This document shows positions 8,909 to 17,244 of a stretch of DNA of 64,000 nucleotides, piece by piece (the first letter of the stretch is position 1; each line of letters opens with the position of its first letter). The stretch is from Marinobacterium zhoushanense (GTDB taxonomy: Bacteria > Pseudomonadota > Gammaproteobacteria > Pseudomonadales > Balneatricaceae): contig NZ_BMIJ01000006.1 in the NCBI RefSeq assembly GCF_014641945.1, positions 124,001-188,000 on the forward strand, written 5' to 3'. A program made the position numbers and the translations under genes. Below the pieces are notes generated by a model. That model had not been told where the DNA came from and searched no databases. It saw only the letters and a list, made by a program, of their open reading frames with translations.

Positions 8909-9726
8909 TCGCTGACTACGGCCGGTAGCAGATCGTGATGACTGGCGGCTTCCCTCAAGCGTCCGTCCTGTTTGATCTGCTCGACGAACTGGTTAACCCT
9001 CCCCAGCCACTCAGGTTGCTCCTTGGCCACAGCGTAGGCGTAGCGGAAGGGGCGTGGCGAGTTGAGTTCGTCGGGTTCGATCAGTTTGGCCCAGTCATAG
9101 AAACGCAGCACCTTGCGGGAGTAAGGGAAGTCGGTGATGAAAATATCGGCACGGCCTGATAGCACCGACTGCTCGCGCTCGCGTGGATCGCGCACCACCA
9201 GCATCTTCGCCCGTTTGAGATGCTCGCGCATGTAGCCCTCCATATAGGTTCCCTCCTGAACGCACACCACGCCGCCAGCCTGATCGATGTCGGCCCAGCT
9301 GCTCAGGCCCTGATGTGTGCGGGTGGTGACGCCATACATGTGGCTAGCCAGGTAGGGCTTGCTATAGTCGATACGCTCTGCCCGTGCCGGGGTAATGGCA
9401 ATGGAGAACATGCCGATATCGCATCTGTCCTGCTCGATATCGTCCATGAAACGGCCAAAGTGGGTTTCGATGAAGCTCAGTTTAACCCCCAGATCCTCTG
9501 CGAAAGCATGCGCGAGTTCGATATCAATACCCTCAAGTTCGCCTGTTTTCGGGTGTCGTGCACTGATTGAAAAATATTCAGGCCATATGCATACGCGCAG
9601 ATTGCCGCTCGCTTCGATCCGTTGCAGGCGGTCATCGGCGTGTCCGAAAGATGGCAGTGTCATTGTCAGTAAAAGCGTGAACAGGGTAAGAAAACTCTGA
9701 CCTGAAGCAATTGGCCGTATGCTCAT
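8896..9726 (-). CDS. Orphan periplasmic solute-binding protein (amino-acid type, SBP_bac_3)
   Basis: A 276-residue secreted protein: signal peptide about 1-30 (cleavage after GHA), then the bacterial extracellular solute-binding family 3 fold. Family segments visible are LRVCIWPEYFSISARHPKTGELEGIDIELAHAFAEDLG, the RCDIGMFSIAITPARAERIDYSKPY segment that usually contacts the amino-acid ligand, and the GRADIFITDFPYSRKVL hinge region. No ABC permease or ATPase gene is adjacent. It is divergent, with a 63-bp gap, from the large PAS-GGDEF-EAL gene, so it could act as a ligand sensor for that or another membrane protein rather than in uptake; this is inference. Start ATG follows AAGGAGCGCACC. Confidence 0.88.
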   Translation of the reverse strand: MSIRPIASGQSFLTLFTLLLTMTLPSFGHADDRLQRIEASGNLRVCIWPEYFSISARHPKTGELEGIDIELAHAFAEDLGVKLSFIETHFGRFMDDIEQDRCDIGMFSIAITPARAERIDYSKPYLASHMYGVTTRTHQGLSSWADIDQAGGVVCVQEGTYMEGYMREHLKRAKMLVVRDPREREQSVLSGRADIFITDFPYSRKVLRFYDWAKLIEPDELNSPRPFRYAYAVAKEQPEWLGRVNQFVEQIKQDGRLREAASHHDLLPAVVSDQDI

Positions 9727-9789
9727 GGTGCGCTCCTTATTCGATACCGTATATGATGCCGACTATAAGCAGTTTGAGGTTTTCTTCCA

Positions 9790-12432
9790 TTGATCTGGAA
9801 TCGTTTATTAGTCGTTCCTGTGATCGGGATTGTACTGAGCGCCTGTTTCATAGCGGTTTTTATCGTGTTTGAGGCGATCGGTGAGTCACGCGCCCGAGTC
9901 AGTATCGAGTCCGAGTCGGCGGTACTCGCGCAGACCCTGGAAAGTGGTTTGGTGCGCAGTATCCAGGACACCCAGGGGCGCATGAACAGTATGCGAGCGC
10001 AGCTTGAGTACACCACTGAACTGCTGTTTGAGCCTGTCGAACTGCAACGTCGCCTTGCGCTGCTTATAGAGATGAGCCCCCAACTGCGTGAGCTTGCGGT
10101 GGTTTCTGCCGAAGGTCTGGTGTTGGGAAGTTCACAGCCGGGAGCGATTGGAAGGACCGTAGCGGGCTTGAGCTGCCTTGCGCAGGCGGACACGCATCTG
10201 CCGATGGTATTCGGCCGGGCACTGCAGGGCCGTTTTCTGACCGAGACATTCGCGCCTGCCGGAATCTATCAACTGCCGATCTGTATGCCCTATAAGCTCG
10301 AAGGGAGTCTGGTGGCGTGGATCGTTGCCGTGTGGAATCCGGATGCGGTAAGCGCCCAGTTTCAGCCATTGATTGAACAGTTGCCTATAAGCTTGCGTCT
10401 GGCCAACTACGACGGCAGTTTGATGGTGTCCGAACCCTCTATCGGCGAGCTTCCAGGATACAGTCTGGCCGAGCAGGAGCCGTTCAAGTCCCGGTTGGCC
10501 GAGCGGGAGTGGGGCAGCGTCGAACTCGAAAAAGTCGGACGCAGTTACCTGCTGAACTACCGAGCCACGTCGATGTTTCCGGTCGTCCTGACGCTGGAGT
10601 ACGACCTGAACCAAGGGTTGGCGCACTGGCATCGGCTGGTTTCCCGCCTGCAGTGGCTGGTTATTGGCATTGTGACGCTGATCCTGTTGGCGTCCGGATT
10701 CATATTTCGCCTATCGCAGCGGCAAAAGAGCATGGCTGACCGTCTTCAGTTGTTGGGCACCGCTATCAGTACCACGGCGAACGCGGTCATCATTACCGAT
10801 GCCAGCGGCGTGGTGCAGTGGGTCAACCGCGCCTTTACCTCGTTGACCGGTTACGGACCCGAGCAGGTGGTAGGACGAACTCCGGCAATACTTAATTCAG
10901 GCGAGCATCCCAAGGCTTTTTTCAACGATCTCTGGCAGACAATCACCAGCGGTCAGGTCTGGCGTGGCGAAGTGGTCAACCGCACGCGCAGCGGTAGCCG
11001 ACTGATTGTCGATCAAACCATCACCCCGATTCGTAGCGATAACAATCTTATCGATCATTATGTGGCTGTTCACGAAGATGTAACCGCACGCCGCGAGGCG
11101 GAGCAGCGTGCGCTGTTCCTCGCATTCCATGATCAGCTGACGGAGTTGCCCAACCGGCGCCGCCTGGCGGAGAAATTGGCCGAAGCGCTGCAGGCGCCAG
11201 ATGAACGGAAGGTGGGCCTGCTATATATCGATCTGGATCATTTCAAGACGGTCAATGACACCCTGGGACACAGCATGGGCGATGAGCTGCTGGTGATCAC
11301 CGTGCGGCGCCTGCTCAATGCGGTGACTGAGGATATCTGCCTGGCGCGTCTCGGGGGCGATGAGTTCGCCATGTTGATCACCAAAGAGGTCAATACCCGC
11401 TGGCTGGAGGAGCTTGCCTCGCGCCTGGTCAAGGTGCTGGCTCAGCCGGTGGAGCTGAACGGCACTCGATTCCAGCTATCCGCGAGTATTGGTCTTGCTG
11501 TTGGTGTCAGCGGCGACACCGAGCCGGCTACCCTGCTGAGGCAGGCTGATCTGGCGATGTACAAGGCCAAGCATGATGGCCGCAACCTGTACCGTTTCTT
11601 CGATGTGAAGATGGACTACCTGATGCGTCGACGGGTAGACCTTGAACAGGGGTTGCGGGCGGCGATGGCGGGTGAAGGCGAGCTCTCCATGCGTTACCAA
11701 CCGATCTTTGATGCCAATACGCTCAAACCGCTCGGCGTTGAAGTGCTGATGCGCTGGCAAAACGGATCGGGCGAGTGGATATCGCCAGCCGAATTCGTTC
11801 CGGTGGCGGAAGAGAGTGGCATGATTGTCCAACTCGGTGCCTGGCAGATGGATGAGGTGATCGCCCAACTGGCGACCTGGGACGGTCAGGGGCTGGAAGT
11901 GGGGTACCTGAGCCTCAACGTATCGGCGGTGCAGTTGGCACGGGACGATATCGCCGGGCGCCTGCTGCGTGCGTTAGCCCGCCATCACATCGGTACCGAC
12001 CGTATCGTGGTCGAGATCACTGAAACCACGCTGATGAGCAAATCGCCGTTGGTCAAGAACAACCTCGCCGCGCTCGAAGCGGCCGGCGTATTCGTCTCTG
12101 TCGATGACTTCGGTACCGGCTATTCATCGATGAGCTACCTGAAGGAGCTGCAGGCGGACTACCTTAAGATCGACCGTAGCTTTGTCATCGGTATTGGCAA
12201 GAATCGCAGCGATGAAGAGATCATCAACGCCATGGTCGCGCTTGCTCGCAGCCTGCAGATGCGGGTGGTCGCCGAAGGTGTCGATGACGCAGCGCAATTA
12301 CGTTTCCTGCAAAGTGCCGGCTGTGATCTGATCCAGGGCTTCCTGCTCAGCAAACCGCTGACCGTTGAGGAGGTCGGCGCACTGTTCGATAGCGCCCGCC
12401 GGGGGCTAACCGTCCTGGCAGGGCATGGCTGA
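9790..12432 (+). CDS. Membrane PAS-GGDEF-EAL cyclic-di-GMP protein
   Basis: An 880-residue protein. The TTG start at 9790 has GAGGT about 9 bases upstream and no ATG alternative before residue 60. Helix about 8-28, a periplasmic sensor region about 30-285, a second helix about 288-310, a PAS domain about 320-430 (ITDASGVVQWVNRAFTSLTGY), GGDEF about 440-600 and EAL about 620-870. The cyclase motif RLGGDEF is intact, but no RxxD inhibitory site sits five residues before it. The EAL signature is EVL (GVEVLMRW), a tolerated variant, and the other catalytic motifs are present (EITETTL, VDDFGTGYSS, KIDRSF, AEGVD), so phosphodiesterase activity is plausible and the protein may be bifunctional. It is divergent from an orphan binding protein. 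Confidence 0.95.
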   Translation: MIWNRLLVVPVIGIVLSACFIAVFIVFEAIGESRARVSIESESAVLAQTLESGLVRSIQDTQGRMNSMRAQLEYTTELLFEPVELQRRLALLIEMSPQLRELAVVSAEGLVLGSSQPGAIGRTVAGLSCLAQADTHLPMVFGRALQGRFLTETFAPAGIYQLPICMPYKLEGSLVAWIVAVWNPDAVSAQFQPLIEQLPISLRLANYDGSLMVSEPSIGELPGYSLAEQEPFKSRLAEREWGSVELEKVGRSYLLNYRATSMFPVVLTLEYDLNQGLAHWHRLVSRLQWLVIGIVTLILLASGFIFRLSQRQKSMADRLQLLGTAISTTANAVIITDASGVVQWVNRAFTSLTGYGPEQVVGRTPAILNSGEHPKAFFNDLWQTITSGQVWRGEVVNRTRSGSRLIVDQTITPIRSDNNLIDHYVAVHEDVTARREAEQRALFLAFHDQLTELPNRRRLAEKLAEALQAPDERKVGLLYIDLDHFKTVNDTLGHSMGDELLVITVRRLLNAVTEDICLARLGGDEFAMLITKEVNTRWLEELASRLVKVLAQPVELNGTRFQLSASIGLAVGVSGDTEPATLLRQADLAMYKAKHDGRNLYRFFDVKMDYLMRRRVDLEQGLRAAMAGEGELSMRYQPIFDANTLKPLGVEVLMRWQNGSGEWISPAEFVPVAEESGMIVQLGAWQMDEVIAQLATWDGQGLEVGYLSLNVSAVQLARDDIAGRLLRALARHHIGTDRIVVEITETTLMSKSPLVKNNLAALEAAGVFVSVDDFGTGYSSMSYLKELQADYLKIDRSFVIGIGKNRSDEEIINAMVALARSLQMRVVAEGVDDAAQLRFLQSAGCDLIQGFLLSKPLTVEEVGALFDSARRGLTVLAGHG

Positions 12433-12497
12433 TCAAAAAATAATCTAAAGCGTTGAAAAGAAATAGAAAAAGCCTAAAAAAATGTTTTTGCGAGGGC

Positions 12498-12525
12498 TTG
12501 CCAAAGTCCGGGGCATCTATATAAT
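12498..12525 (+). promoter_or_regulatory. Sigma-70 promoter of tRNA-Val
   Basis: TTGCCA (-35, 12498-12503) and a perfect TATAAT (-10, 12520-12525) are separated by 16 bp. A GC-containing discriminator (ACGCACC) follows, as is usual for stringently controlled stable-RNA promoters. The expected start is near 12532, about 35 bp before the mature tRNA. Confidence 0.8.
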
Positions 12526-12566
12526 ACGCACCACGTTTGACGGCAAGGGTTCTTGCTCAAACATTT

Positions 12567-12643
12567 AGGACTATAGCTCAGTTGGTTAGAGCACCACCTT
12601 GACATGGTGGGGGTCGCTGGTTCGAGTCCAGTTAGTCCTACCA
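12567..12643 (+). tRNA. tRNA-Val (anticodon GAC)
   Basis: A complete 77-nt cloverleaf: acceptor stem AGGACTA/TAGTCCT, D arm GCTC-AGTTGGTTA-GAGC, anticodon stem CCACC/GGTGG with loop TTGACAT (anticodon GAC, valine GUC/GUU), T arm with TTCGAGT, discriminator A and encoded CCA at 12641-12643. It stands alone with its own promoter and terminator. Confidence 0.97.
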
Positions 12644-12656
12644 GAATTCTTAAAGA

Positions 12657-12696
12657 AAACAGCCGCTTACGGGTAATGCCGAGCGGCTGTTTTTGT
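12657..12696 (+). terminator. Intrinsic terminator of tRNA-Val
   Basis: Stem AAACAGCCGC / GCGGCTGTTT (12657-12666 with 12683-12692) followed by TTTTTGTTTTG. It begins 14 bp after the CCA end. Confidence 0.88.
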
Positions 12697-12790
12697 TTTG
12701 TAGTATTCCAATCGTTTTCCAGAGTTTTTCAATCATCCTCTTCGCTTGTTCGATTCTGTCAGGGTCTGGGGCCTTATGCCGCTCAGGCGA

Positions 12791-12816
12791 TAAAAAAGGG
12801 CTACCCAAGGTAGCCC
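12791..12816 (-). terminator. Intrinsic terminator of the tct-aroE-like operon
   Basis: GGGCTACC and GGTAGCCC pair across a 3-nt loop; read on the minus strand, the stem is followed by a run of T residues (12791-12797). It lies about 85 bp downstream of the AroE-like stop codon. The intervening 12817-12901 sequence is itself rich in short dyads (CCAACG/CGTTGG, GGGACT/AGTCCC, CGCTAG/CTAGCG). Confidence 0.82.
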
Positions 12817-12901
12817 GAAAAAACCAACGTCTATCGCGTTGGGACTAGAGACTGAGCGCTGACACGAGAAACGTCAGTCCCAAAGTACGCTAGGCACCGC
12901 G

Positions 12902-13753
12902 CTAGCGGATCAACTCGCTGTGCAGGGCGTATCGCTGCTGGAACGCAGCAAGTGCCCGGGTTGCATTGACCTTTAGATCCATGAATATCTCGAAGGCGTC
13001 GATCCCCTGATAGATGAACAGGTCGAACCCGGACATCAGCGCCAAGCCGTGGCGGTGGGCTTCGGTCAGGAATTCGGTATCCAATGGGGTGTAGACGGCA
13101 TCGAAGGCCCACTTTTGGCCGCCGAACAGTTCGGGTGGCAGCGGGTTGCCGGGGGTTTTGTAGTGCCCGACCGGTGTGCAGTTGACCAGACCATCGGCAA
13201 GACGCGCGGCATCAGCCAGAGCGCCTGCTCCCACCACGTCGGCGCTGAAGCCTGCCGCGTTGATGGCGTCGGCCAGTGATTGTGCGGCGGCCGCGTTGCG
13301 ATCGAACACGATCACCTCGCTGGCACCTACCTCGAACAGGCCGAAAGCGACCGCGCGGCCGACACCGCCAGCGCCAATCAACAGTACTGTGCCCGCCGGT
13401 AAATCGCCGAGGCGGGAGCGATAGCCACGGATGAAGCCGGTGTAGTCGGTATTGGCGGCCAGAACCCCGTCACTCAGCAGCAGGGTATTGGTCGACCCCA
13501 CGAGCTCCGCCTCAGGCCGGGTCTGGCTAACCAGATCGAGCGCGACCTGTTTGAATGGATAGGTCACGTTACAGCCGCGATAACCCTCGGCACGCAGCTG
13601 TTGCAGAGTTTCGGCAAACGCGGCTGGGCTGTTGTCCTTAGGCTCATGCAGTCGATAATCGATGGCGTAGCCGGTCAGCTCACCGAGCAGCTTATGCAGA
13701 GATGGGGAGCTGGATTTGGCGATCGACCGGCCGATAAGTCCCAGTTTGATCAT
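12902..13753 (-). CDS. Shikimate/quinate dehydrogenase family protein (AroE-like)
   Basis: A 283-residue enzyme of the shikimate dehydrogenase family, which oxidises or reduces shikimate/quinate-type hydroxy acids with NAD(P). ATG 13753 (MIKLGLIG) follows GAAGGTAAC; a longer frame to 13831 lacks support. Conserved parts: GRSIAKSSSPSLHKLLGE substrate loop, NVTYPFKQ with the catalytic Lys, NTDYTGF, the nucleotide-binding GAGGVGRAVAFGL, VNCTPVGHYKTPGNPLP, and C-terminal GFDLFIYQGIDAF. It is the last gene of the tctCBA operon, 64 bp after tctA. Operon context and the non-classical first motif suggest a catabolic quinate/shikimate (YdiB or QuiA-like) paralogue rather than the housekeeping aroE, but this cannot be settled from sequence alone. 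Confidence 0.85.
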   Translation of the reverse strand: MIKLGLIGRSIAKSSSPSLHKLLGELTGYAIDYRLHEPKDNSPAAFAETLQQLRAEGYRGCNVTYPFKQVALDLVSQTRPEAELVGSTNTLLLSDGVLAANTDYTGFIRGYRSRLGDLPAGTVLLIGAGGVGRAVAFGLFEVGASEVIVFDRNAAAAQSLADAINAAGFSADVVGAGALADAARLADGLVNCTPVGHYKTPGNPLPPELFGGQKWAFDAVYTPLDTEFLTEAHRHGLALMSGFDLFIYQGIDAFEIFMDLKVNATRALAAFQQRYALHSELIR

Positions 13754-13817
13754 GTGGTTACCTTCGATGCGGATGCCCGCCGGTTGGCGCTGCCCGCAGT
13801 AGAGTGTGGTTTCTGGA

Positions 13818-15371
13818 TCATGCCGCGGCATCCTTGGACTTACCCGGGTGAGCGGAGTCGTCCGGTCGAGGTGGGCGCTTGAAGCAGCGTTTCAACTGCG
13901 TCCACAGCGGCGTCTGGCTGACAAACACCAGGGTGATGATCGAGAACAGCACGATCGACAGCGGGCTGGAGAACAGCTGGCCGAAGAACTCGCCCAGGTC
14001 GCCGCGCTCGGAGATGATCGCCCGGCGCCAGTTCTCATCCACCAGCCGGCTCAGGATCACCCCGAGGATCACCGGCCCTACCTGGTAGCCGTACAGCTTC
14101 ATGAAGTAGCCCAGCACACCGAAACCGAGCATCCACCAGATATCCGCTACCGAGTTGTTGATCGCGTAGGCGCCGACGATCGACAGCAGGAAGATCAGCG
14201 GGATCAGGATCCCTTTCGGGCACTCGACGATGCGGGCGAACAGCTTGATCCCGGTGAGGCCGAAGATCAGTACGAAGATGTTGGCCAGGGTCAGGTTGCC
14301 GACGGTGAACCAGAACATCTCCGGGCGCTCGGTGAGCAGCAGCGGGCCCGGGTTCAGGCCGTGGATGAACAGCGCGCCGATGAACACCGCGGTCACCGCA
14401 TCACCGGGGATACCCAGCGTCAGCATCGGGATATAGGCCCCGCCGACGGCGGCGTTGTTGGCCGATTCCGGGGCGATCAGCCCCTCCTTGGCGCCCTTGC
14501 CGAACGGCACCTTCGGATTCTTGGTCACCCGCTTGGCATGGTCATAGGCCATCAGTGCGGCGATATCGCCGCCGGTGCCGGGCAGGGCGCCGATGATGGT
14601 GCCGAGCACCGAGGACTGGGTGCTCAGCGACAGGTATTTGCGCACATCGGCCCAGGCCGGAATGATGCGGTCCAGTTTCTGCTTCAGTGCCACCTTGTCC
14701 AGGTGGTGCAGCTGCATCAGCGCTTCGGACAGGCCGAACATGCCGATCATCACCGCCACCGGATTGATGCCGTTCCACAGCTCGACCGCGCCGAAGGTGA
14801 AACGCTCCTCGGCGGTCAGCGGATCCAGGCCCACGGTGCCGACCAGCATGCCGAAGGCACCGGCGAAGATACCCTTGGTCAGGCTCTCGCCGGACAGGGA
14901 GCCGACCAGCATGATCCCCATAATGCCGAGCATCATGTAATCGCGGGGCTGGAAGGTCAGCGCGAACTCGCTGATATGGGGCGCGGCGATGGCCAGGATG
15001 AAGATGCCGATAAAGCCGCCGACCACGGACATCACCGTGGACAGGCCGATGGCGCGCCCCGCCTCGCCCTTCTGCGCCATGGGGAAGCCGTCCAGCGCGG
15101 TGGCGATGGCCGAGGGCGCGCCGGGGATGTTGAGCAGGATCGCGGTGCGCGAACCGCCGTAGACGCCGCCCATGTAGACGCCGACCATCAGACACAGGGC
15201 GTTGTTGATATCCCAGGCGAAGGTGAACGAGATCAGGATCGACACCGCCATGGTAACGGAGAGGCCGGGGATGGCGCCGACATAGATGCCGAGGAAGGTG
15301 CCCAGCGCGGTCAGGAACAGCAACTGGGGCGAGACCCAGGCCATGGAAAAATATTGCAGAGCCTCAAGCAT
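13818..15371 (-). CDS. tctA: Tripartite tricarboxylate transporter large permease, TctA family
   Basis: A highly hydrophobic 517-residue membrane protein, the large transport subunit of a TctABC uptake system. Signature segments include LFLTALGTFLGIYVGAIPGLSVTMAVSILISFTF near the N-terminus, GVYMGGVYGGSRTAILLNIPGAPSAIATALDGFPMAQKGEAGRA, and GTIIGALPGTGGDIAALMAYDHAKR, the two glycine-rich repeats that define the family. ATG 15371 is preferred because GGGAG sits about 10 bases upstream; a GTG at 15377 overlaps the tctB stop and would add two residues. It follows tctB directly and precedes the AroE-like gene. Its substrate is unknown. Confidence 0.95.
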   Translation of the reverse strand: MLEALQYFSMAWVSPQLLFLTALGTFLGIYVGAIPGLSVTMAVSILISFTFAWDINNALCLMVGVYMGGVYGGSRTAILLNIPGAPSAIATALDGFPMAQKGEAGRAIGLSTVMSVVGGFIGIFILAIAAPHISEFALTFQPRDYMMLGIMGIMLVGSLSGESLTKGIFAGAFGMLVGTVGLDPLTAEERFTFGAVELWNGINPVAVMIGMFGLSEALMQLHHLDKVALKQKLDRIIPAWADVRKYLSLSTQSSVLGTIIGALPGTGGDIAALMAYDHAKRVTKNPKVPFGKGAKEGLIAPESANNAAVGGAYIPMLTLGIPGDAVTAVFIGALFIHGLNPGPLLLTERPEMFWFTVGNLTLANIFVLIFGLTGIKLFARIVECPKGILIPLIFLLSIVGAYAINNSVADIWWMLGFGVLGYFMKLYGYQVGPVILGVILSRLVDENWRRAIISERGDLGEFFGQLFSSPLSIVLFSIITLVFVSQTPLWTQLKRCFKRPPRPDDSAHPGKSKDAAA

Positions 15372-15373
15372 GA

Positions 15374-15895
15374 TCACTGCGCTCCCGTGTTAAACAGATC
15401 GGACAGGTAGGCCAGGATCTCGCGTTCCGGCACGATCCCTTCCGGCAGCACCACCTTGAACACCAGGCGGAAGACGACATAGATCAGCACCAGCACCATC
15501 AGCGATAGCAGCGTCGTGCGGATCACGCCGCCGCGATGCAGAAACTTGATGGTCAGGAACAGGAAGGCCAGCGCGGTGGGGATGAAGCCCAGGGTATCGA
15601 GCACCACCGCGAACAGCAGGATGACCGCGATCATCACCGCCACCACCGGCGGCAGGATCTCCTTGAAGAAGTGGCCCTGCACTTCTGAGGGCAGACGCAG
15701 GTTCTGCACGCAGGCGATACAGGCCGTGATCACCATCAGTGCCGTGGCGGCCAGCGGAAAGGCGCCGGGCGAGCTCAGGGATTCGAAGCCGGCGATGCTG
15801 TAGGCCTGCCAGAACAGAAACACGCTCAGCACCACCATCAGGAAGCCGAACAGGGTTTCACCGGGTTTGGTATAGCTATGCTGGGAATGAGGCAT
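15374..15895 (-). CDS. tctB: Tripartite tricarboxylate transporter small permease, TctB family
   Basis: A 173-residue small membrane subunit with four hydrophobic segments (about residues 15-35, 45-63, 82-110 and 122-150), as usual for TctB. It sits between tctC (84-bp gap) and tctA (stop and start adjacent). Sequence conservation in this family is low, so identity rests on size, membrane topology and operon order. No unusual features. Confidence 0.9.
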   Translation of the reverse strand: MPHSQHSYTKPGETLFGFLMVVLSVFLFWQAYSIAGFESLSSPGAFPLAATALMVITACIACVQNLRLPSEVQGHFFKEILPPVVAVMIAVILLFAVVLDTLGFIPTALAFLFLTIKFLHRGGVIRTTLLSLMVLVLIYVVFRLVFKVVLPEGIVPEREILAYLSDLFNTGAQ

Positions 15896-15978
15896 GGTGA
15901 TGGATTCACTCTAGTTATAGTCGGTTGGCCGGTGGTCAACCGGTGGAGCCGGGCGGGCTGCCCGGCTCCCGGTTTGGA

Positions 15979-16983
15979 TTACTCGGGGCGCTTGATGCCG
16001 AACTCCTCCGGAGAGTGTTTGGCAAAGCCGGCGTCATAGACGATCCAGGAGGAGACAGAGCGGTAACTGTCGAGGAACTTGGCCGCTTCATCACCGGAGA
16101 TGTTCATGATGGTGAAGCCGCGCTTGTCCATCAGGTCCTTGAAGTCGGGGTTCTGCGCCGCTTCATGATAGGCCGCCGTCAGCTTCTCGACCGCCTCGGC
16201 CGGGGTATCTTTTTTGACGAAGACGCCGAAGAACGGACCCCAGGGCAGGTACTTGTTGAAGCCGGGGATTTCTTCAGTGATCGGTGCGGTATCCGGCAGC
16301 AGCGGGCTGGACTGGGTATCGACCAGGCCGATCACCTTCATGCGGCCGGCCTTGATGTGCTCGATGGCGGCGCCAAGTACCGCGGGCATGATATCGATTG
16401 CGCCGCCCTGCAGTGCAGTCAGGGCCGGGCCGTCACCGTCATAGGGGACGCCGGTGAAGTCGATATGGGTTTCCGCCTCCAGCATCGCCAGCACGATGGA
16501 GGTCAATCCGCCAGGGCCGGTGGAGCCGGTTTTAATTTCACCTGGGTGCTTCTTGGTGTACTCGACCAGCTCTTTCATGGTGTTGAACGGGGCATCGTTG
16601 CGTGCCACGAAGATCGGCGTGCCGCGGGCCAGTACGTTGATTGGGATCATGTCGCCGTAATCGATGTCGGCCAGCCCCAGCACCTTGTACATCTGCGGGT
16701 TCTCGGCACCCATCAGCAGGGTGTAGCCGTCGGCCTTCATCGCGTTGACGTATTTGGTGGCAATGGCGCCGACGCCGCCGGTCTTGTTGGTCATGATGAC
16801 GTCGCGGCCGAGGATATCTTCCGCATGAGGGGTTACCGAGCGCATAACGGTATCGGTTGATCCGCCAGCGCCCCATTGGATGATGCCCTGCAGATCTTTT
16901 TCGGGGTATTGAGCCTGGGCGGTACCGGCGAGCAGACCGGCAAAGGTGACCCCAGCAAGAGTCTTGATCAATGCTTTTTTCAT
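15979..16983 (-). CDS. tctC: Tripartite tricarboxylate transporter binding protein, TctC family
   Basis: A 334-residue periplasmic binding protein, the high-affinity receptor of the Tct system. It has a signal peptide (about 1-24, cleavage after AQA) and the TctC/Bug-type fold: YPEKDLQGIIQWGAGGSTDTVMRS near the N-terminus corresponds to the first ligand loop, and TGSTGPGGLTSIVLAMLEAETHIDFTGVPYDGDGPALTALQGGAIDIM to the domain-2 ligand region. Start ATG follows AAAGGATAACAGGC. It is first in the operon and divergent from the LysR regulator gene, the usual arrangement for ligand-induced uptake. Confidence 0.94.
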   Translation of the reverse strand: MKKALIKTLAGVTFAGLLAGTAQAQYPEKDLQGIIQWGAGGSTDTVMRSVTPHAEDILGRDVIMTNKTGGVGAIATKYVNAMKADGYTLLMGAENPQMYKVLGLADIDYGDMIPINVLARGTPIFVARNDAPFNTMKELVEYTKKHPGEIKTGSTGPGGLTSIVLAMLEAETHIDFTGVPYDGDGPALTALQGGAIDIMPAVLGAAIEHIKAGRMKVIGLVDTQSSPLLPDTAPITEEIPGFNKYLPWGPFFGVFVKKDTPAEAVEKLTAAYHEAAQNPDFKDLMDKRGFTIMNISGDEAAKFLDSYRSVSSWIVYDAGFAKHSPEEFGIKRPE

Positions 16984-17135
16984 GCCTGTTATCCTTTGTT
17001 GTTATTGGACGATAGCTGTCTTGTCTGTTGCGTATTGGCGCGCAGGGAAAGACGTGCTGCGTCTCTCCATCTGGACTTGGATCGTCCAGTTACGCCCTGT
17101 GATTAAATTTTGCGCTGATGGAGGTAAACGTCAAA

Positions 17136-17150
17136 TACCAATACTTGGTA
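17136..17150. promoter_or_regulatory. Dyad in the tctC-LysR divergent control region
   Basis: TACCAA and TTGGTA flank TAC in a perfect 6-bp dyad, located between the divergent tctC and LysR genes about 95 bp upstream of the LysR start. LysR regulators usually bind such interrupted dyads in a shared promoter region. Assignment is by position and symmetry. Confidence 0.55.
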
Positions 17151-17244
17151 GATCTATAACATAATGTTAATTTTAGTGGAGGCAGTAGGGCTCCATCGAT
17201 TTGCCGGGCTTGCGCTAGATAGTGGTTTCAATGGAGGAAGAGTC

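Noticed and set aside
12604-12813. A 69-residue ORF starting within tRNA-Val
   Set aside because: It overlaps the tRNA and its terminator; low complexity and no start signal.
13806-15410. A 534-residue plus-strand ORF opposite tctA
   Set aside because: It is an antisense shadow of tctA: rich in Gln, His, Arg and Asp with no domain, no ribosome site, and it covers a gene with strong family motifs.
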